Below are positions 32,632 through 43,307 of a stretch of 64,000 nucleotides of DNA, in pieces; within the stretch, counting starts at the first letter, position 1, and every line of letters starts with the position of its first letter. The DNA comes from CAWDDA01 sp963813345 (GTDB taxonomy: Bacteria > Acidobacteriota > Blastocatellia > RBC074), in the NCBI GenBank assembly GCA_963813345.1, contig CAWEYR010000033.1:296810-360809 (forward strand), given 5' to 3'. The translations under genes and the position numbers were made by a program. The notes beneath the pieces were generated by a model, which was not told the DNA's origin, searched no databases, and saw only the letters and a list, made by a program, of their open reading frames with translations.

Positions 32632-33486
32632 CTAAGGGTTGAGCCGGATCTTCGCCCACACAGGGAAATGATCGGAGAAGGTTACCTGGCGAGCCACACC
32701 ACTATCTATCACGCTCAAGTCACGCAACCATACCCAATCAAGTCGCATCTCGATCGTCAATAGCCGCCAGGTGCGAAGATCATCTCCAAGCGGGGTGGAA
32801 AACCCCGCACCTGAGAAAACCTTGTTTGTATCTTCGGAATTCCTGGCAGAGACGGTGTTCAGATCACCGAGCACTATCGCACGCCGGTGATTGGGATACT
32901 TCGCGAGAGATTCGAGCACCGCACTGATCTGCTCACGTTTGGGTTCAGGATCCATCCGGTTCTCGACATGCACTGAATAAACACGAAGCTCCTGATCGCA
33001 GATGCAAATCGTGGCGCCGACGGCGGCGCGCCTCCTGCCACCGGGACCCCGGTTGGGCAACACGATCCGCTCTATTTCCTTCATTGGATATCGGCTGAGA
33101 ATTGCTACACCAGTCTCCTCCTCCTTGCGGTCGTCAACTGAAGGAGGAGCCGCCCAGGCATATGCCATACCGAGCGCATCTGCCATCTGGCGCGCCGTGT
33201 TTACATTTCCGGTTCGTTTCTTGTTGCGATCGACCTCCTGTAGACCGAGGACAATGGCTCCACCAATCACGGGGTCATCGCGAAAAGTGGCAGTCAGCCG
33301 TTTCAGCTCGTCGCCGCCGCTATGACTTATGTTGTAGGAAAGAATCTTGCCTTCGCGCGGACAATCAGCGGAGTTTGCTTTCAAAGCAGTTCCCGCTTCC
33401 AGGAGCTCAGCGGGAAATCGCACGTCCGGATGGCGGGCCGTCGAAAAAAGCAGAAGCAAAAGTATGCCTATTCCGGGCATTATCAT
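32632..33486 (-). CDS. Endonuclease/exonuclease/phosphatase-family protein, exported
   Basis: About 284 aa from the ATG at 33486 (or 33480). A longer in-frame start at 33552 would place the upstream terminator hairpin inside the gene, so it is rejected. The N-terminus IMPGIGILLLLLFSTAR is a short signal peptide or anchor. Catalytic motifs of the DNase I-like fold are complete: LGLQEVDRN, YSVHVEN, VLGDLNTVS and TFSDHFPVWAKI. It is an Mg-dependent phosphodiesterase or phosphatase acting outside the cytoplasm; the substrate (nucleic acid, phospholipid or inositol phosphate) cannot be told. It lies downstream of htrA but behind that gene's terminator, so it probably has its own promoter. Confidence 0.8.
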   Translation of the reverse strand: MIMPGIGILLLLLFSTARHPDVRFPAELLEAGTALKANSADCPREGKILSYNISHSGGDELKRLTATFRDDPVIGGAIVLGLQEVDRNKKRTGNVNTARQMADALGMAYAWAAPPSVDDRKEEETGVAILSRYPMKEIERIVLPNRGPGGRRRAAVGATICICDQELRVYSVHVENRMDPEPKREQISAVLESLAKYPNHRRAIVLGDLNTVSARNSEDTNKVFSGAGFSTPLGDDLRTWRLLTIEMRLDWVWLRDLSVIDSGVARQVTFSDHFPVWAKIRLNP

Positions 33487-33513
33487 AGGGGGTTCCACGC
33501 CTACCTGGATCAA

Positions 33514-33547
33514 GAAAAAAGGAGGAACACATGCGTGTCCCTCCTTT
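33514..33547 (-). terminator. Strong intrinsic terminator after htrA
   Basis: On the minus strand AAAGGAGG and CCTCCTTT arms enclose ACAC/GTGT and are followed by a run of six or more T. It lies about 40 bp past the htrA stop. Its AAGGAGG arm mimics a ribosome-binding site and creates misleading starts for the next gene. Confidence 0.9.
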
Positions 33548-33585
33548 CTCAAACAACAAGGTAAACCGAGATGAAGTTGATTGGC

Positions 33586-35192
33586 CTAGTCTTCCGCTTT
33601 GATCACAACAAAGCGGACGCCAAGCTGATTGCGAACTCTCAGAAGCACGCTCTTCTTACCAAGCTTCGATACTGCCGCGTTGAACTCGTTGACGTTCGAC
33701 ACAGGCTGTCTCGATACTTCCTCGATTACATCTCCCTGTCTCAGGTCAGTGGCGGCATTGCTTTCCGGGTCGACCGCAACAACAACAACTCCTCGCGCGT
33801 TTTCCAGCAAGCGGAATCTGCGAATGTAGTCTGGTGATAGGTTATCGACCTTTACGCCCGTGAGGACGCTCTCGGCCGCATCCGGGCCTGAACCTGAATC
33901 AGGCTGTGCCGATGCAAGCGCCTTCTGATCAAGCTCCTCGAGCTTCGCACTCATTTCGCGCTCACTACCGTCACGCCACACTTTGAATTTTACTGTCGTT
34001 CCGGGAGACGTCTGGGAAGTAAGGTTTCTCAGTTGCGTGCTGTCCTCAATCCGTTGCCCCTGGAATTCCGTGATGATGTCACCTGCCTTCACACCCGCTC
34101 GCTCCGCTGGTTTGCCGGCGTCGACCTCCTGAACCATTGCTCCCTTGGTTCCCTTGAAGCCGAACTCTTCAGCAACTTCCCGATCAATCGCAGTCACCCT
34201 GACGCCGAGAATCCCACGGCGAACCTTGCCGCCCGGATCAGTTGATCCATCACATTGCGCGCCATTGCGGACGGAATCGCGAACCCGATTCCGATGTTGC
34301 CTCCCAGGCCGCCAGCCAGAATCTGCGATGGGATACCGATCAGCTCTCCGCGAAGATTGACAAGAGCGCCACCGGAATTTCCGCGGTTGATTGCAGCATC
34401 TGTCTGCAGAAAATCCTCATAGCTGTTGCCGCCGCCAATACCGGTCGAGCGGCTTTTCGCGCTGATGATTCCCATCGTCACTGTCTGACCGACGTTGAGC
34501 GGATTTCCTATCGCCAGGACTACATCGCCAACTTCCATCTGAGCGGAATCACCGAACGGAAGCGTCGGCAGTCCCGTCGCTTCAATCTTGAGAACTGCGA
34601 TGTCGCTCGGCGGGTCAGTTCCAATCACCTTGGCCGTATATGGCGTGCGATCATTGAGTTCTACGGTAACCTTCTCGGCCCCTTCGACCACATGGTTGTT
34701 GGTCAGAATGTACCCGTCCGGACTCACAAGAACGCCTGATCCGACTCCACTCGGCAGAAGCCGGCCCTTACTCTGAGGACTCTGCGGATTCTGCGGGTTC
34801 TGCGGTTGAGGCGTCTGGCGCCTGCGCGGCGTCAGCTCTTCGTCCTGATCCGGGTTCGAGAAAAAATCGCGGAAGGGGTCAATGAAGAGCGGCGATCGCT
34901 GATTTCGTGCACGGCTCTCCGTGCGAACCGTGACTACTGCGGGCGTCACCGCTTTCGCAACCGGGGAAAATCCGGCCGTGATGTTCAGCGGTTCTTTGAC
35001 ACGCTGGTCCGCAGCATAATAAACGGGAACTTTGTTATCAGCGCCGCGGAACGGGCTCCAGCCTTTGGCTGTTGCGATCGAACCCATGAGCGCACCCACG
35101 ATCAGCACAGCTGCGCCGCCCAGACCAAGCAGGAGCCGATTCGATCGATGCCCCTCCCGGCCAATCAACATCTCATTTACACTTGTCTGCAT
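33586..35192 (-). CDS. Periplasmic HtrA/DegP-family serine protease with two PDZ domains (one frameshift)
   Basis: About 535 aa from the ATG at 35192, which has GAGGAGAGAAG upstream. An N-terminal membrane anchor (LLLGLGGAAVLIVGALMGSI) keeps it at the inner membrane facing the periplasm. A Pro/Gln-rich repeat (PQPQNPQNPQSPQS) precedes the protease. Catalytic triad: His in TNNHVVEGAEK, Asp in PPSDIAVLKIEA, Ser in NRGNSGGALVN. The C-terminal part has two PDZ domains (GAMVQEVDAGKPAERAGV and GVVVVAVDPESNAATDL). The frame breaks at about 34,230, where one C is missing from a CCC run (plus strand); restoring it joins LIRGGKVRRGILGVRV. It degrades or refolds damaged envelope proteins. It overlaps nothing but is 47 bp past the aminopeptidase end on the same strand. 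Confidence 0.92.
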
Positions 35193-35239
35193 ACTTCTCT
35201 CCTCCAACCCGGCAAATTTAGCACGCCCGGAGCTCCTTC

Positions 35240-36554
35240 TCAAATCGCGACCTGCACCTTCTCTTTCATCGTAGCCTCAACGTCGGGCGCTTCCTTTGGC
35301 GCGCCGCTGGTGAGCACGTCGTGTCCGGTTTCAGTCACGAGGATGTCATCTTCGATCCGAACTCCGATATTGTAATACTCTTCGGGAACCCCTTCTGTAC
35401 CTTCGGGAATGTAAATTCCGGGCTCCACGGTGAAGACCATGCCCGCTGTGAGCCTCCGCCACTCGTCCCCTACCTTGTACCGGCCGACGTCGTGTACGTC
35501 CATTCCCAACCAATGACCTGTCCGATGCATGAAGAACTTCCGATAGTTGCCTGACTCGATGTTTTCTGCGCGATCACCCGCAAGCAGTCCAAGATCGAGC
35601 AGCCCGTCCGTGATCACCTCCACCGCGCGGTCGTGCAGGGCCATGAAGCTGACGCCCGGCTTGACCATCGAAATCACTTCCTTCTGCGCTGCGAGCACGG
35701 CATCGTAAATAGAACGCTGCGCACGCGTAAACTTTCCATTCGCGGGAAATGTGCGCGTAATGTCACCCGAAAAGAGATCATACTCCGCGCCCGCGTCAAT
35801 CAGGACCACGTCACCGTCTTTGATCTGACAACGGTTGGTATTGTAATGGAGAATCGTCGAGTTGAACCCTGAACCGACAATTGACGAGTATCCAGGCGCG
35901 GGCGATCCATTCTTTCGAAATACATACTCCACTACCGCTTCAAGCTCATACTCGAACATCCCGGGCCGGCAAGCCCGCATCGCAGCCACGTGCCCTTCGG
36001 CACTGATCTCGGCTGCGCGGCGCATGCTCCTCGATATCCGCTTCATCCTTTACCAACCGCATGCCATCGAGAATCGTCCCCGGATCAATTATCGTCGTCG
36101 GCCACTCGGTCCCGCCGCGAATCTGCGCTTTCAAACGGTTGATCCATCCGATCATCCGATGATCAAACGTCTCGGAAAGACCAAGACGAAAAAGAAGTTT
36201 GGAATGTCCGGAAAGATATTTCGGAAGCTCATCGTCAAGCTTTCCGATCTCGAAAGCCGCATCAGCGCCGTAATCGCTGATTGCGCCTTCGACCCCGGTC
36301 CGGATACCAGTCCAGATTTCCTCTTCGCGCTTGCGGGGCCGAACGAAGAGAACATACTTGTGTGTTGGATGAGAGGGAGCCAATACGGCGACACAGTCGG
36401 GCTCATTGAGGCGTGTCAGGAAATAGAAATCGGTGTCCTGCCGAAACTCGAAATCGGCATCTCCGTTGCGCCGAATATCGGACGCACCTGGAAAAACTGC
36501 GACCGCGTCCTTGTCCATCTTTTCGAGAAACTCGAGGAGTCTCTGAGGCTTCAT
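35240..36554 (-). CDS. pepP: Xaa-Pro aminopeptidase (aminopeptidase P, M24B) (one frameshift)
   Basis: About 435 aa from the ATG at 36554 (MKPQRLLEFLEKM); a start at 36608 would overlap the divergent mqnC. N-terminal aminopeptidase-P domain (AVFPGASDIRRNGDADFEF, DFYFLTRLNEPD), then the pita-bread catalytic domain with dinuclear metal ligands: Asp in IDAGAEYDLFSGDITRTF, His in FMHRTGHWLGMDVHD, Glu in FTVEPGIYIP and Glu in GVRIEDDILVT. The break is at about 36,030: dropping one G from GAGGAG joins DIE to SMRRAAEISAEGH. It removes N-terminal residues before proline, in the cytoplasm. It is divergent from mqnC with about 70 bp between them. Confidence 0.92.
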
Positions 36555-36627
36555 TGGGGCTATGGGTTCCTTTCGTTCTGTGGTGTTCCTTTTGGTCTTG
36601 ACGGCCATCCCTGATATTCTCCCGAGG

Positions 36628-37716
36628 ATGACGGTGACTGCAACCTCAACGGCTCAATTAGGCGATCTTCTCGAGCGAGTCTCCCGTAGCGAACACCTCG
36701 CCGCTGACGAATGGATTCAGCTGATCTCAGAAGCCACGACCGACGATCTCAGGACCAGGGCGGACGCCTTGCGTGCCGAGCTTCATCCTGATGATGTCGT
36801 CACCTACGTTGTCGACCGGAACATCAACTACACCAACATCTGCTTTTCGGTCTGCAATTTCTGCGCCTTTTATCGCAAGCCGGGTCACCCTGACGGATAC
36901 GTTCTTAGTTACGAAGAGATCTACAGAAAAGTTGAGGAGATGTTAGAGCTCGGCGGCAGTGGCATCCTGATGCAGGGGGGACTTCATCCTGACCTGCCAC
37001 TTGATTACTACACAGGCCTTCTGAGAGAACTGAAAACCCGGTACGGAATTCATCTCCATTGTTTTTCGCCTACTGAGATCTATGGGCTTTCAAAGGTGAC
37101 TGGACTCAGCTATCTGGAAGTACTGCGCGAATTGAAGGATGCCGGTCTCGACAGCCTTCCGGGTGGCGGCGGTGAGATCCTGGTGGACGAGATTCGGCGC
37201 AAGCGGCGGACAGAATGCAATGGACAGCAGTGGCTCGACGTAATGGAGGTCGCGCACGGTCTTGGAATCCCGACAACCGCTACGATGATGATCGGCTATG
37301 GCGAAAACGTATCTCAAAGGATCCAGCACCTCGAGATGCTGTACCAGCTTCAAAGCCGCACTGGCGGGTTTGTGTCGTTCATTCCCTGGACATTTCAGCC
37401 TGACAACACACCTCTCGGAAGAGTGATCCCCGACCGCATGCCGGGTGAGGAGTACCTGCGTTGGCTCGCCCTTTCACGACTCTATCTTCACAACATTCCA
37501 AACCAGCAGGTTTCGTGGCTGACTGTCGGTCTCGCCGATGGGAGACGAGGTCTGCACTTTGGGGCCAATGACATTGGCTCGACGATGATCGAGGAGAACG
37601 TGATTTCAAAGGCAGGCGCAAACCACAAGGCCACTGAAGACATGCTCCGGCAAGTGATCATCGACGAAGGCTTCCATCCTGTGAAGCGAAAGGCCGATTA
37701 CACACGGCTTAAATAG
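36628..37716 (+). CDS. mqnC: Cyclic dehypoxanthinyl futalosine synthase (MqnC), radical SAM
   Basis: Intact, about 362 aa from the ATG at 36628 (MTVTATST). The longer in-frame start at 36562 has a hydrophobic lead that is not part of the family. Radical SAM cysteines are in ICFSVCNFCAFYR (Cx3Cx2C, about residues 72-79). The following NYTN/GYVLSYEEIYRKVEEM and GGLHPDLPLDYYTGLLRELK, HCFSPTEI and DSLPGGGGEILVD segments match MqnC rather than its paralogue MqnE. It closes the ring that makes cyclic dehypoxanthinyl futalosine in the futalosine route to menaquinone. No other mqn gene is in the window. A palindrome follows the stop. Confidence 0.93.
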   Translation: MTVTATSTAQLGDLLERVSRSEHLAADEWIQLISEATTDDLRTRADALRAELHPDDVVTYVVDRNINYTNICFSVCNFCAFYRKPGHPDGYVLSYEEIYRKVEEMLELGGSGILMQGGLHPDLPLDYYTGLLRELKTRYGIHLHCFSPTEIYGLSKVTGLSYLEVLRELKDAGLDSLPGGGGEILVDEIRRKRRTECNGQQWLDVMEVAHGLGIPTTATMMIGYGENVSQRIQHLEMLYQLQSRTGGFVSFIPWTFQPDNTPLGRVIPDRMPGEEYLRWLALSRLYLHNIPNQQVSWLTVGLADGRRGLHFGANDIGSTMIEENVISKAGANHKATEDMLRQVIIDEGFHPVKRKADYTRLK

Positions 37717-37740
37717 CACCCAGACTTAATACGCTCAGTG

Positions 37741-37811
37741 CCAACCCCAAGCTAAAGCTTGAACTCAAACCCTTATTAGAGTTTGAGTTCAAGCTTTAGC
37801 TTGGGGTTACA
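37741..37811. repeat. Palindrome of the AAGCTTGAACTC family, compact copy
   Basis: Arms CAACCCCAAGCTAAAGCTTG and CAAGCTTTAGCTTGGGGTT around GAACTCAAAC/GTTTGAGTTC and an 8-base loop. It begins about 25 bp past the mqnC stop, the 3'-end placement seen for the other members. The core reads GCTAAAGC where the 16.5 and 32.5 kb copies have GCTGAAGC, with the change compensated in the other arm. Confidence 0.92.
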
Positions 37812-38210
37812 GTCGCACCTCAGAAGTGGAATCCCATTTTTCATAAAGATAATTTATAGGCTGATAGATCTTTGTCATTGGACACTCTGTCGTTCCGAAT
37901 CGTATCTTGCAATATCCCTGAAATAGACTGCGCTAGGTAATCGCGAGGCGCGGCGGCGACGGCGCGCAATCATTATCGCGCATTCTTAATAATGATCTTC
38001 CACCTGGTCGACAACCGAACTGACCTTTTGTCCGCGGCACTTCTGGCACCGGTGGCTTCGCCACTGGAACCGTCGGTAGCCGTATCGACCATTTCAGTAA
38101 AGTGTATCAAAGACGCTGGCGGCGGTTGAACCTAGGGAAAAGAAGGAAGACGAAGCCCCAGCGAAAAAGCAGAAAGAATCGCTGGGGCTTTTGATTTTCT
38201 GGGAATAACG
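37812..38210 (+). promoter_or_regulatory. Leader region of the glutamate synthase gene
   Basis: About 400 bp without a gene between the mqnC-end palindrome and the glutamate synthase start. It contains several potential hairpins (for example ACCGGTGGC/GCCACTGG near 38,050-38,067 and a GCGCGCAATCATTAT/ATAATGAT pair near 37,965-37,995). It ends in an intrinsic terminator 14 bp before the ATG. This is the layout of an attenuated leader. No known riboswitch class was recognised and no promoter is assigned. Confidence 0.5.
38154..38197 (+). terminator. Intrinsic terminator placed just upstream of glutamate synthase (attenuator candidate)
   Basis: Perfect 10-bp arms AGCCCCAGCG (38,154-38,163) and CGCTGGGGCT (38,180-38,189), then TTTGATTTT. 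Because only about 14 bp separate it from the ATG at 38211, transcripts must read through it to express the gene. The left arm can alternatively pair with CGCTGG at 38,114-38,119, a possible anti-terminator. Confidence 0.8.
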
Positions 38211-41200
38211 ATGACACTTCTCGAACTGTTGGGGCTTGAAGATGAACACGGCGCGTGTGCGATCATCGCGAACGTGAAACGCGACGGGCGCGCATCGCAT
38301 GGCAATGTCAAGCGCACCCTCGAAGCGTTGACCAAGATGGGTCATCGCACAGGTGAGATCGCGGGCGAAGGCGACGGTGCAGGCATCCAAACCGACATCC
38401 CGCGCGAGGTCTGGTCGCGAAGATTCGAAGAAAACCGGCTTACCGGATCGGTTGTAAATCATCCCTATTTCACTCTCGCGCACCTGCTGCTCCCGGCGTC
38501 TGAGCGCGCGTCGCATGCCGACATCAAGAAACGCGCGATAGAGATCATCGAAGCCGGAGGGCTCGAGGTCGTCTTCGAGTCAAAGGCGCACACGCGGCGC
38601 GAGGCACTCGGCCCGCTTGGTCGCGCAAATGAACCCGAATACTGGCAGGTAGCGATGCTGCCTCACGGTGCGCGGCGTGCCGAGAATCGCGACACATTCC
38701 ACATTCACCTCGAGCTCGAGCGAGAGTTGCCGCTGCACGTTGCAAGCTTCAGCAAGACAAGCTGTGTTTACAAAGTGCGCGGTGACGCGGAGGCACTCCG
38801 ACGTTACTTCCCCGAGCTGTCACATCCGGAGTTCAAATCTGCGATTACTCTTGGTCACGGTCGCTACTCAACGAACACAAACTCTGCCGCTGAGAAAGCG
38901 CAGATGTTCTCGACACTTGGTCACAATGGCGAAATCAATTCGATTGATCGGCTGACGCGCGAATCAATATCGCTGGGCTTTCAGCTTCCGCGCCAGGCAA
39001 GTGACTCTCAGATTCTGGATCGCGTCGGTCGAAAGCATGATGTTTCTTTACGGGCTTTCGCTCATGGAAACCGTCGAGATTCTCTTCCCTCCGGTATGGA
39101 CAGAAACCGAGAAGTTCCAGTCGCCGATGAAGGCATTTCACCGGTATTTCCGGCGTGCCTTCGGATCACTCTCGCAAGGTCCGGCTGCGATCATTGCTCG
39201 CGAAGGTGACGAGATCGTCTTCAGCTGCGATGCGCTCGGCCTTCGACCTCTCTGGTTTGGAGTGACGGACAAGGAATACTTCGCATCGTCAGAGAAGGGC
39301 GTTGTCACGCTCGAGGCGATGCTCAGTGATCCGCGGCCGCTCGCGCCGGGCGAAAAGATGGGGCTGCTGCTGCATCGCGATCAAGGCGTCGAGGTCTTCG
39401 AGCATCAGGAGCTGCAGGCGCGCATCCACTCGCTTGCCGAGAAGAACTTTGACTTTCATCACCTCAACGAACTGGTGCTCCCGTCACGGGCATTCGGAAG
39501 TGATGACGAAAAGGTCCGGAGGATGATGAGACCGAACAGGAAAGCATCAAACTCGAAAACGAGTCTCCGGAAGATGCAGTAGCCTATGAGGACGATACAA
39601 AGGAACGCATCCTCAAGATCGAGAGGACGCTGGCTTCTACCGATGCGCTCTCGGCAATGGGCTGGACAAAGGAAGAAGTTGACAACCTCATGTCGACCGT
39701 ATCCGGCAAGGACCCGCTCAGCGGACTTGGGTACGATGGACCGCTCGCGGCTTTCTCAAAAGTCCGCCGGAACCTTGCTGACTACTTTCAGGAACGCGTC
39801 GCCGTGGTCACTAACCCATCGATTGACCGCGTTCGCGAAGGTGATCATTTCTCGCTCCGAGTGTTCCTGGGCCGCAAGCCGTCGCTTACCGCTCCCGGTT
39901 CCCTCGTTCAACAGATCGAGCTTGGCTCACCTATTCTCGTTGGAGGCGTGGTCGGTGATCGACCTGGTGTAGCTGCGGCTCATCGCCGGATCGCGCAGGA
40001 ATTCGCGACCTGTCTGATCGACGATCTCGAGCTCGAATTCAGCGAAGGTCTTGCTGAGGAGCCTCGGATTCTTTTTCGGCTGAAGCGTCGATCAAAAGGT
40101 CTCTGCGAGGAGCCAGCCCGGGACAAGCCGGTAGCCGGCCCGGACAGGTTGGCCCTCAGGTTGACGCACTACAGGCGGGGCCTACCGGACTTGTAGCGAG
40201 AACAATCGAAATCGTCTACGAGGAAGAGGAGACCCTCGCCGCCGCACTTGATCGCATCAAGCGTGAAGCGCGCGAAGCAGTCGAATCTGGCGTGACGCTC
40301 GTCGTGCTGGACGACTCACGCGCTTTCAGTGAGCGCCTGCTTTTTGTGGATGCACATCTTGCGCTTGCTGCCGTAGACCAGGTTCTCAACATCGCAACTC
40401 ATCTTTCGGTCTCCGGATGTGCCATCACAACGGAAATCAGTCACGGACAGCCCGGAGAATCGATCGGGCCGTGGTCTTCGCCGCGATGCAAGCATCATTC
40501 TCAAATCGGGTCAGATCAGGAATCTGCACGACATCTGTTTTGCGCTCGGCTGCGGTGCCGATGCAGTCAATCCTTACGCGATGTTCGAAGTCGCGTTGCG
40601 CGATGCTGCCGGTCTCGAAGATGCGACGAAGGCTTTGCGCAACTGTTTTGCGCTCGACCACACAGGTATCGAGAAGGTCATGTCAACAATGGGCATCCAC
40701 GAAGTGGATGGCTACGGCAGACTTTTCGCATCGATCGGGCTCGGACCGGATATCTCTGACATTTTCGGCATGCGAAACTACTGCGGCAGCGAAAAGGCCG
40801 GCTTGACGCTCGAGAAGCTGGACGTTGAGATGCGCGCTCGACTCGAAGCACGCCGCGCGCACGCAGAGAAACCTCCAGTCAAACTGACCGGCACGTCGGG
40901 TCTGATGCGCGAGTATCGACGACAGCCATACGTCTGGAGCACGGCCGGAAAGGTCGCGCGCAAGGAAGAGCGCTACGAAACTTTTATTCAAAAGCTATTA
41001 GATATCGAGCACAACCAGCCTGTAGGTTTGCGCCATCTCCTGGACTTGCAGGAGCGTGCGATCGTGACGCGCAATCTGGCTGATACGAAGATCGGAAATC
41101 ACAATGCGCCGATCTTCTTTGCCGCCATGTCATTCGGGTCACAGGGCGAGACCACATTTCGCGCATACGCCGAAGGAGCCAAACGGCTGCGCATCGTCGC

Positions 41201-43073
41201 TATGAACGGAGAAGGAGGGGAAATCCCCGACATGATGGGCCGTTACAAGGAGTATCGCGGCCAGCAGGTCGCTTCGGCTCGTTTCGGCGTCAATATCCAT
41301 CTCCTCAACTGCTCAGACTTCATCGAAATCAAGATCGGCCAGGGCGCCAAGCCTGGCGAGGGTGGCCACCTGCCCGGATTCAAAGTCACGGACCTGATCG
41401 CTCAGACGCGGCATACACCAAAGGGGATAGACCTGATTTCCCCTTCGAACAATCACGATATCTATTCGATCGAGGACCTGGCGCAGGTAATCGAAGAACT
41501 CAAGACTGCGAACCCGCACGCCAAAGTGTCCGTAAAGATTCCAGCAGTGCCTTTCATCGGTCCGATTGCAACCGGCATTGCAAAGGCGCACGCAGACATC
41601 ATTGCAATCAGCGGCTACGATGGAGGCACGGGAGCGGCGCGTAAACACGCACTGCGTCACGTCGGGATGCCCGTCGAGCTTGGGGTCAAGGAAGCTCATC
41701 GCGCGCTCGTCAGAGCGGGATTACGGGATCGTGTCGAGATCTGGGGCGACGGTGGCATCAAGTCGGGACTCGACGTAATCAAGCTCATTCTGCTCGGTGC
41801 AAATCGAGTAGGCTTCGGCACAATGGCGATGGCGGCTGTCGGATGCACCAGCTGCCGAGAGTGCAACACCGGCACGTGTCACGTCGGGATTACCGCGCAT
41901 ATTCCGAATGTAGAGGCCGCAACAAAGCTGGGAGTCAAAAAGTATGCTCCGCGCGAATACGACAAATCTGTCGATTCGCTCGTCAATTTCTTCAATCACG
42001 TAATCAACGAGATCGGAATGCTGACGATGAGGCTTGGCTACACTCGGACTCAGGACCTCGTCGGCCGATCGGATCTGATGAAGCAGACACGGAGCCTTGA
42101 TTCGATCGATCTCGAATACCTTTTGAGTGGTGTCGTCGAAGCTAAAGATTCCTTCGAGCCTGAGGAGCTTCGCGACGATCACATCGGCCGGGCATATCGA
42201 CCGCGCACGTCGCTCACCAAGATCGTCTCGGATGAGATCTACCAGCTGATCGAGAAAGGCAAATCGATAGCCATCTTTGAAGACGACAAGGTCTCGTCGG
42301 TTGACCGCTCGCTGGGTACGCACCTTTCGGGCAAGCTTGCGCGTGCACAGGCCAGCGGAAAACTTCCAGCCCATTTCAAGCGGGCGATGCTTCACTTCAC
42401 TGAAGGCTCAATCTCCGGCAACGGACTCGGGGCCTTCAATTCAGAAGGCGTCGATATCGTAGTTGAAGGTGGAGTGCAGGACGGTGCAGCAAAGAGCGGA
42501 TGCGGAGGCACGATTGCGATTCTGAAGGGCGTCAACCACGACGGCATTCGAGTTGACGGTTCAGTCGGCAAATGTTTCGGCTACGGAGCGCAGGGTGGAA
42601 CTCTGATCGTACAGGGTGATGCCGATTCGCGTGCCGGCATCAGGTTGTCGGGTGCCGATCTCATAATCGCCGGAAGATTGCGCGAGCCTTTGCGCGATGA
42701 TCAGGGCTGCATTGCATCGAGGGCGAACATCAAGGGATTCGCGTTCGAGTATATGACGAGCGGAAGAGGGCTCGTACTCGGCGATCCCGGACCATGGTTG
42801 TGCTCTGGAATGACCGGCGGTGTCGTCTATCTTCGTGTCGATGAGATGATGGGCCTCAATGAAGACGCTCTCAGACAGAGACTTGCAAGCGGCGCTGACG
42901 CGGTGATCTCTCCGCTTGAAAGCAGTGAAGACGAGAAGAATGTAAAAGATCTGCTGACGAAGTACATCAACGTCCTGACGACCCGCGAACAAAAAGACGA
43001 AGTCGAGGAAGTTCGGCTGCTGATGCAGAACTGGCGAACCTCGTTTGTCAAAGCCTCGCCGAAAACGAAGTAA
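38211..43073 (+). CDS. gltB: Glutamate synthase large subunit (several frameshifts)
   Basis: About 1620 aa across frames 38211-39,020, 39,001-39,540, 39,657-40,120, 40,200-40,450 and 40,419-43,073. N-terminal class II glutaminase: nucleophile Cys in DEHGACAIIANV (about residue 16), GEGDGAGIQTDIP, GHGRYSTNTNSAAEKAQ and LGHNGEINSIDRL. Central domain, then the FMN barrel (APIFFAAMSFGSQGETTF, GVNIHLLNCSDFIEIKIGQG, PSNNHDIYSIEDLAQVI, KVSVKIPAVPFIG, ISGYDGGTGAAR). The 3Fe-4S cysteines follow in GCTSCRECNTGTCHVGI near 41,840. The C-terminal GXGXG-type beta-helix has GANRVGFGTMAM upstream and GGTIAILKGVNHDG within. It makes two glutamates from 2-oxoglutarate and glutamine. No small subunit (gltD) is adjacent. 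The leader has an attenuator-like terminator. Confidence 0.9.
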
Positions 43074-43079
43074 GAAAGA

Positions 43080-43240
43080 AGGTGCTGAGTGCTGGGTGCT
43101 GAGTGCTGAGTCGGAGTTCAAGCTTTAGCTTGCTTGCATCTCCGACTCGAATGATACGGCAAGCTAAAGCTTGAACTCAAACCCCATACTCAGCACTCAG
43201 CACCCAGCACTCAGCACCCAGCACCCAGCACTTTCTCCCC
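43080..43240. repeat. Composite inverted repeat: heptamers outside, AAGCTTGAACTC arms inside
   Basis: Outer left run of GTGCTGA/GTGCTGG heptamers (about 43,083-43,110) and outer right inverse run (CAGCACT/CAGCACC units, about 43,190-43,235). Inside lie GAGTTCAAGCTTTAGCTTG and CAAGCTAAAGCTTGAACTC, here in everted order compared with the other palindromes. It follows the glutamate synthase stop. It shows that the two repeat families can nest into one long stem. Confidence 0.92.
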
Positions 43241-43307
43241 CACCTACCCATTCGGCTGATGCGCGATCTGCGCTTGCTGTGCGAATCTTCCTTTACGGAG
43301 GATTTTC

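Noticed and set aside
33486..33552. Upstream start for the exonuclease/phosphatase-family gene
   Set aside because: It would translate the htrA terminator hairpin; the hydrophobic lead starts naturally at the later ATG.
43080..43240. Tandem repeats as a CRISPR array
   Set aside because: Units are seven bases without spacers of constant length, and no cas genes are present.
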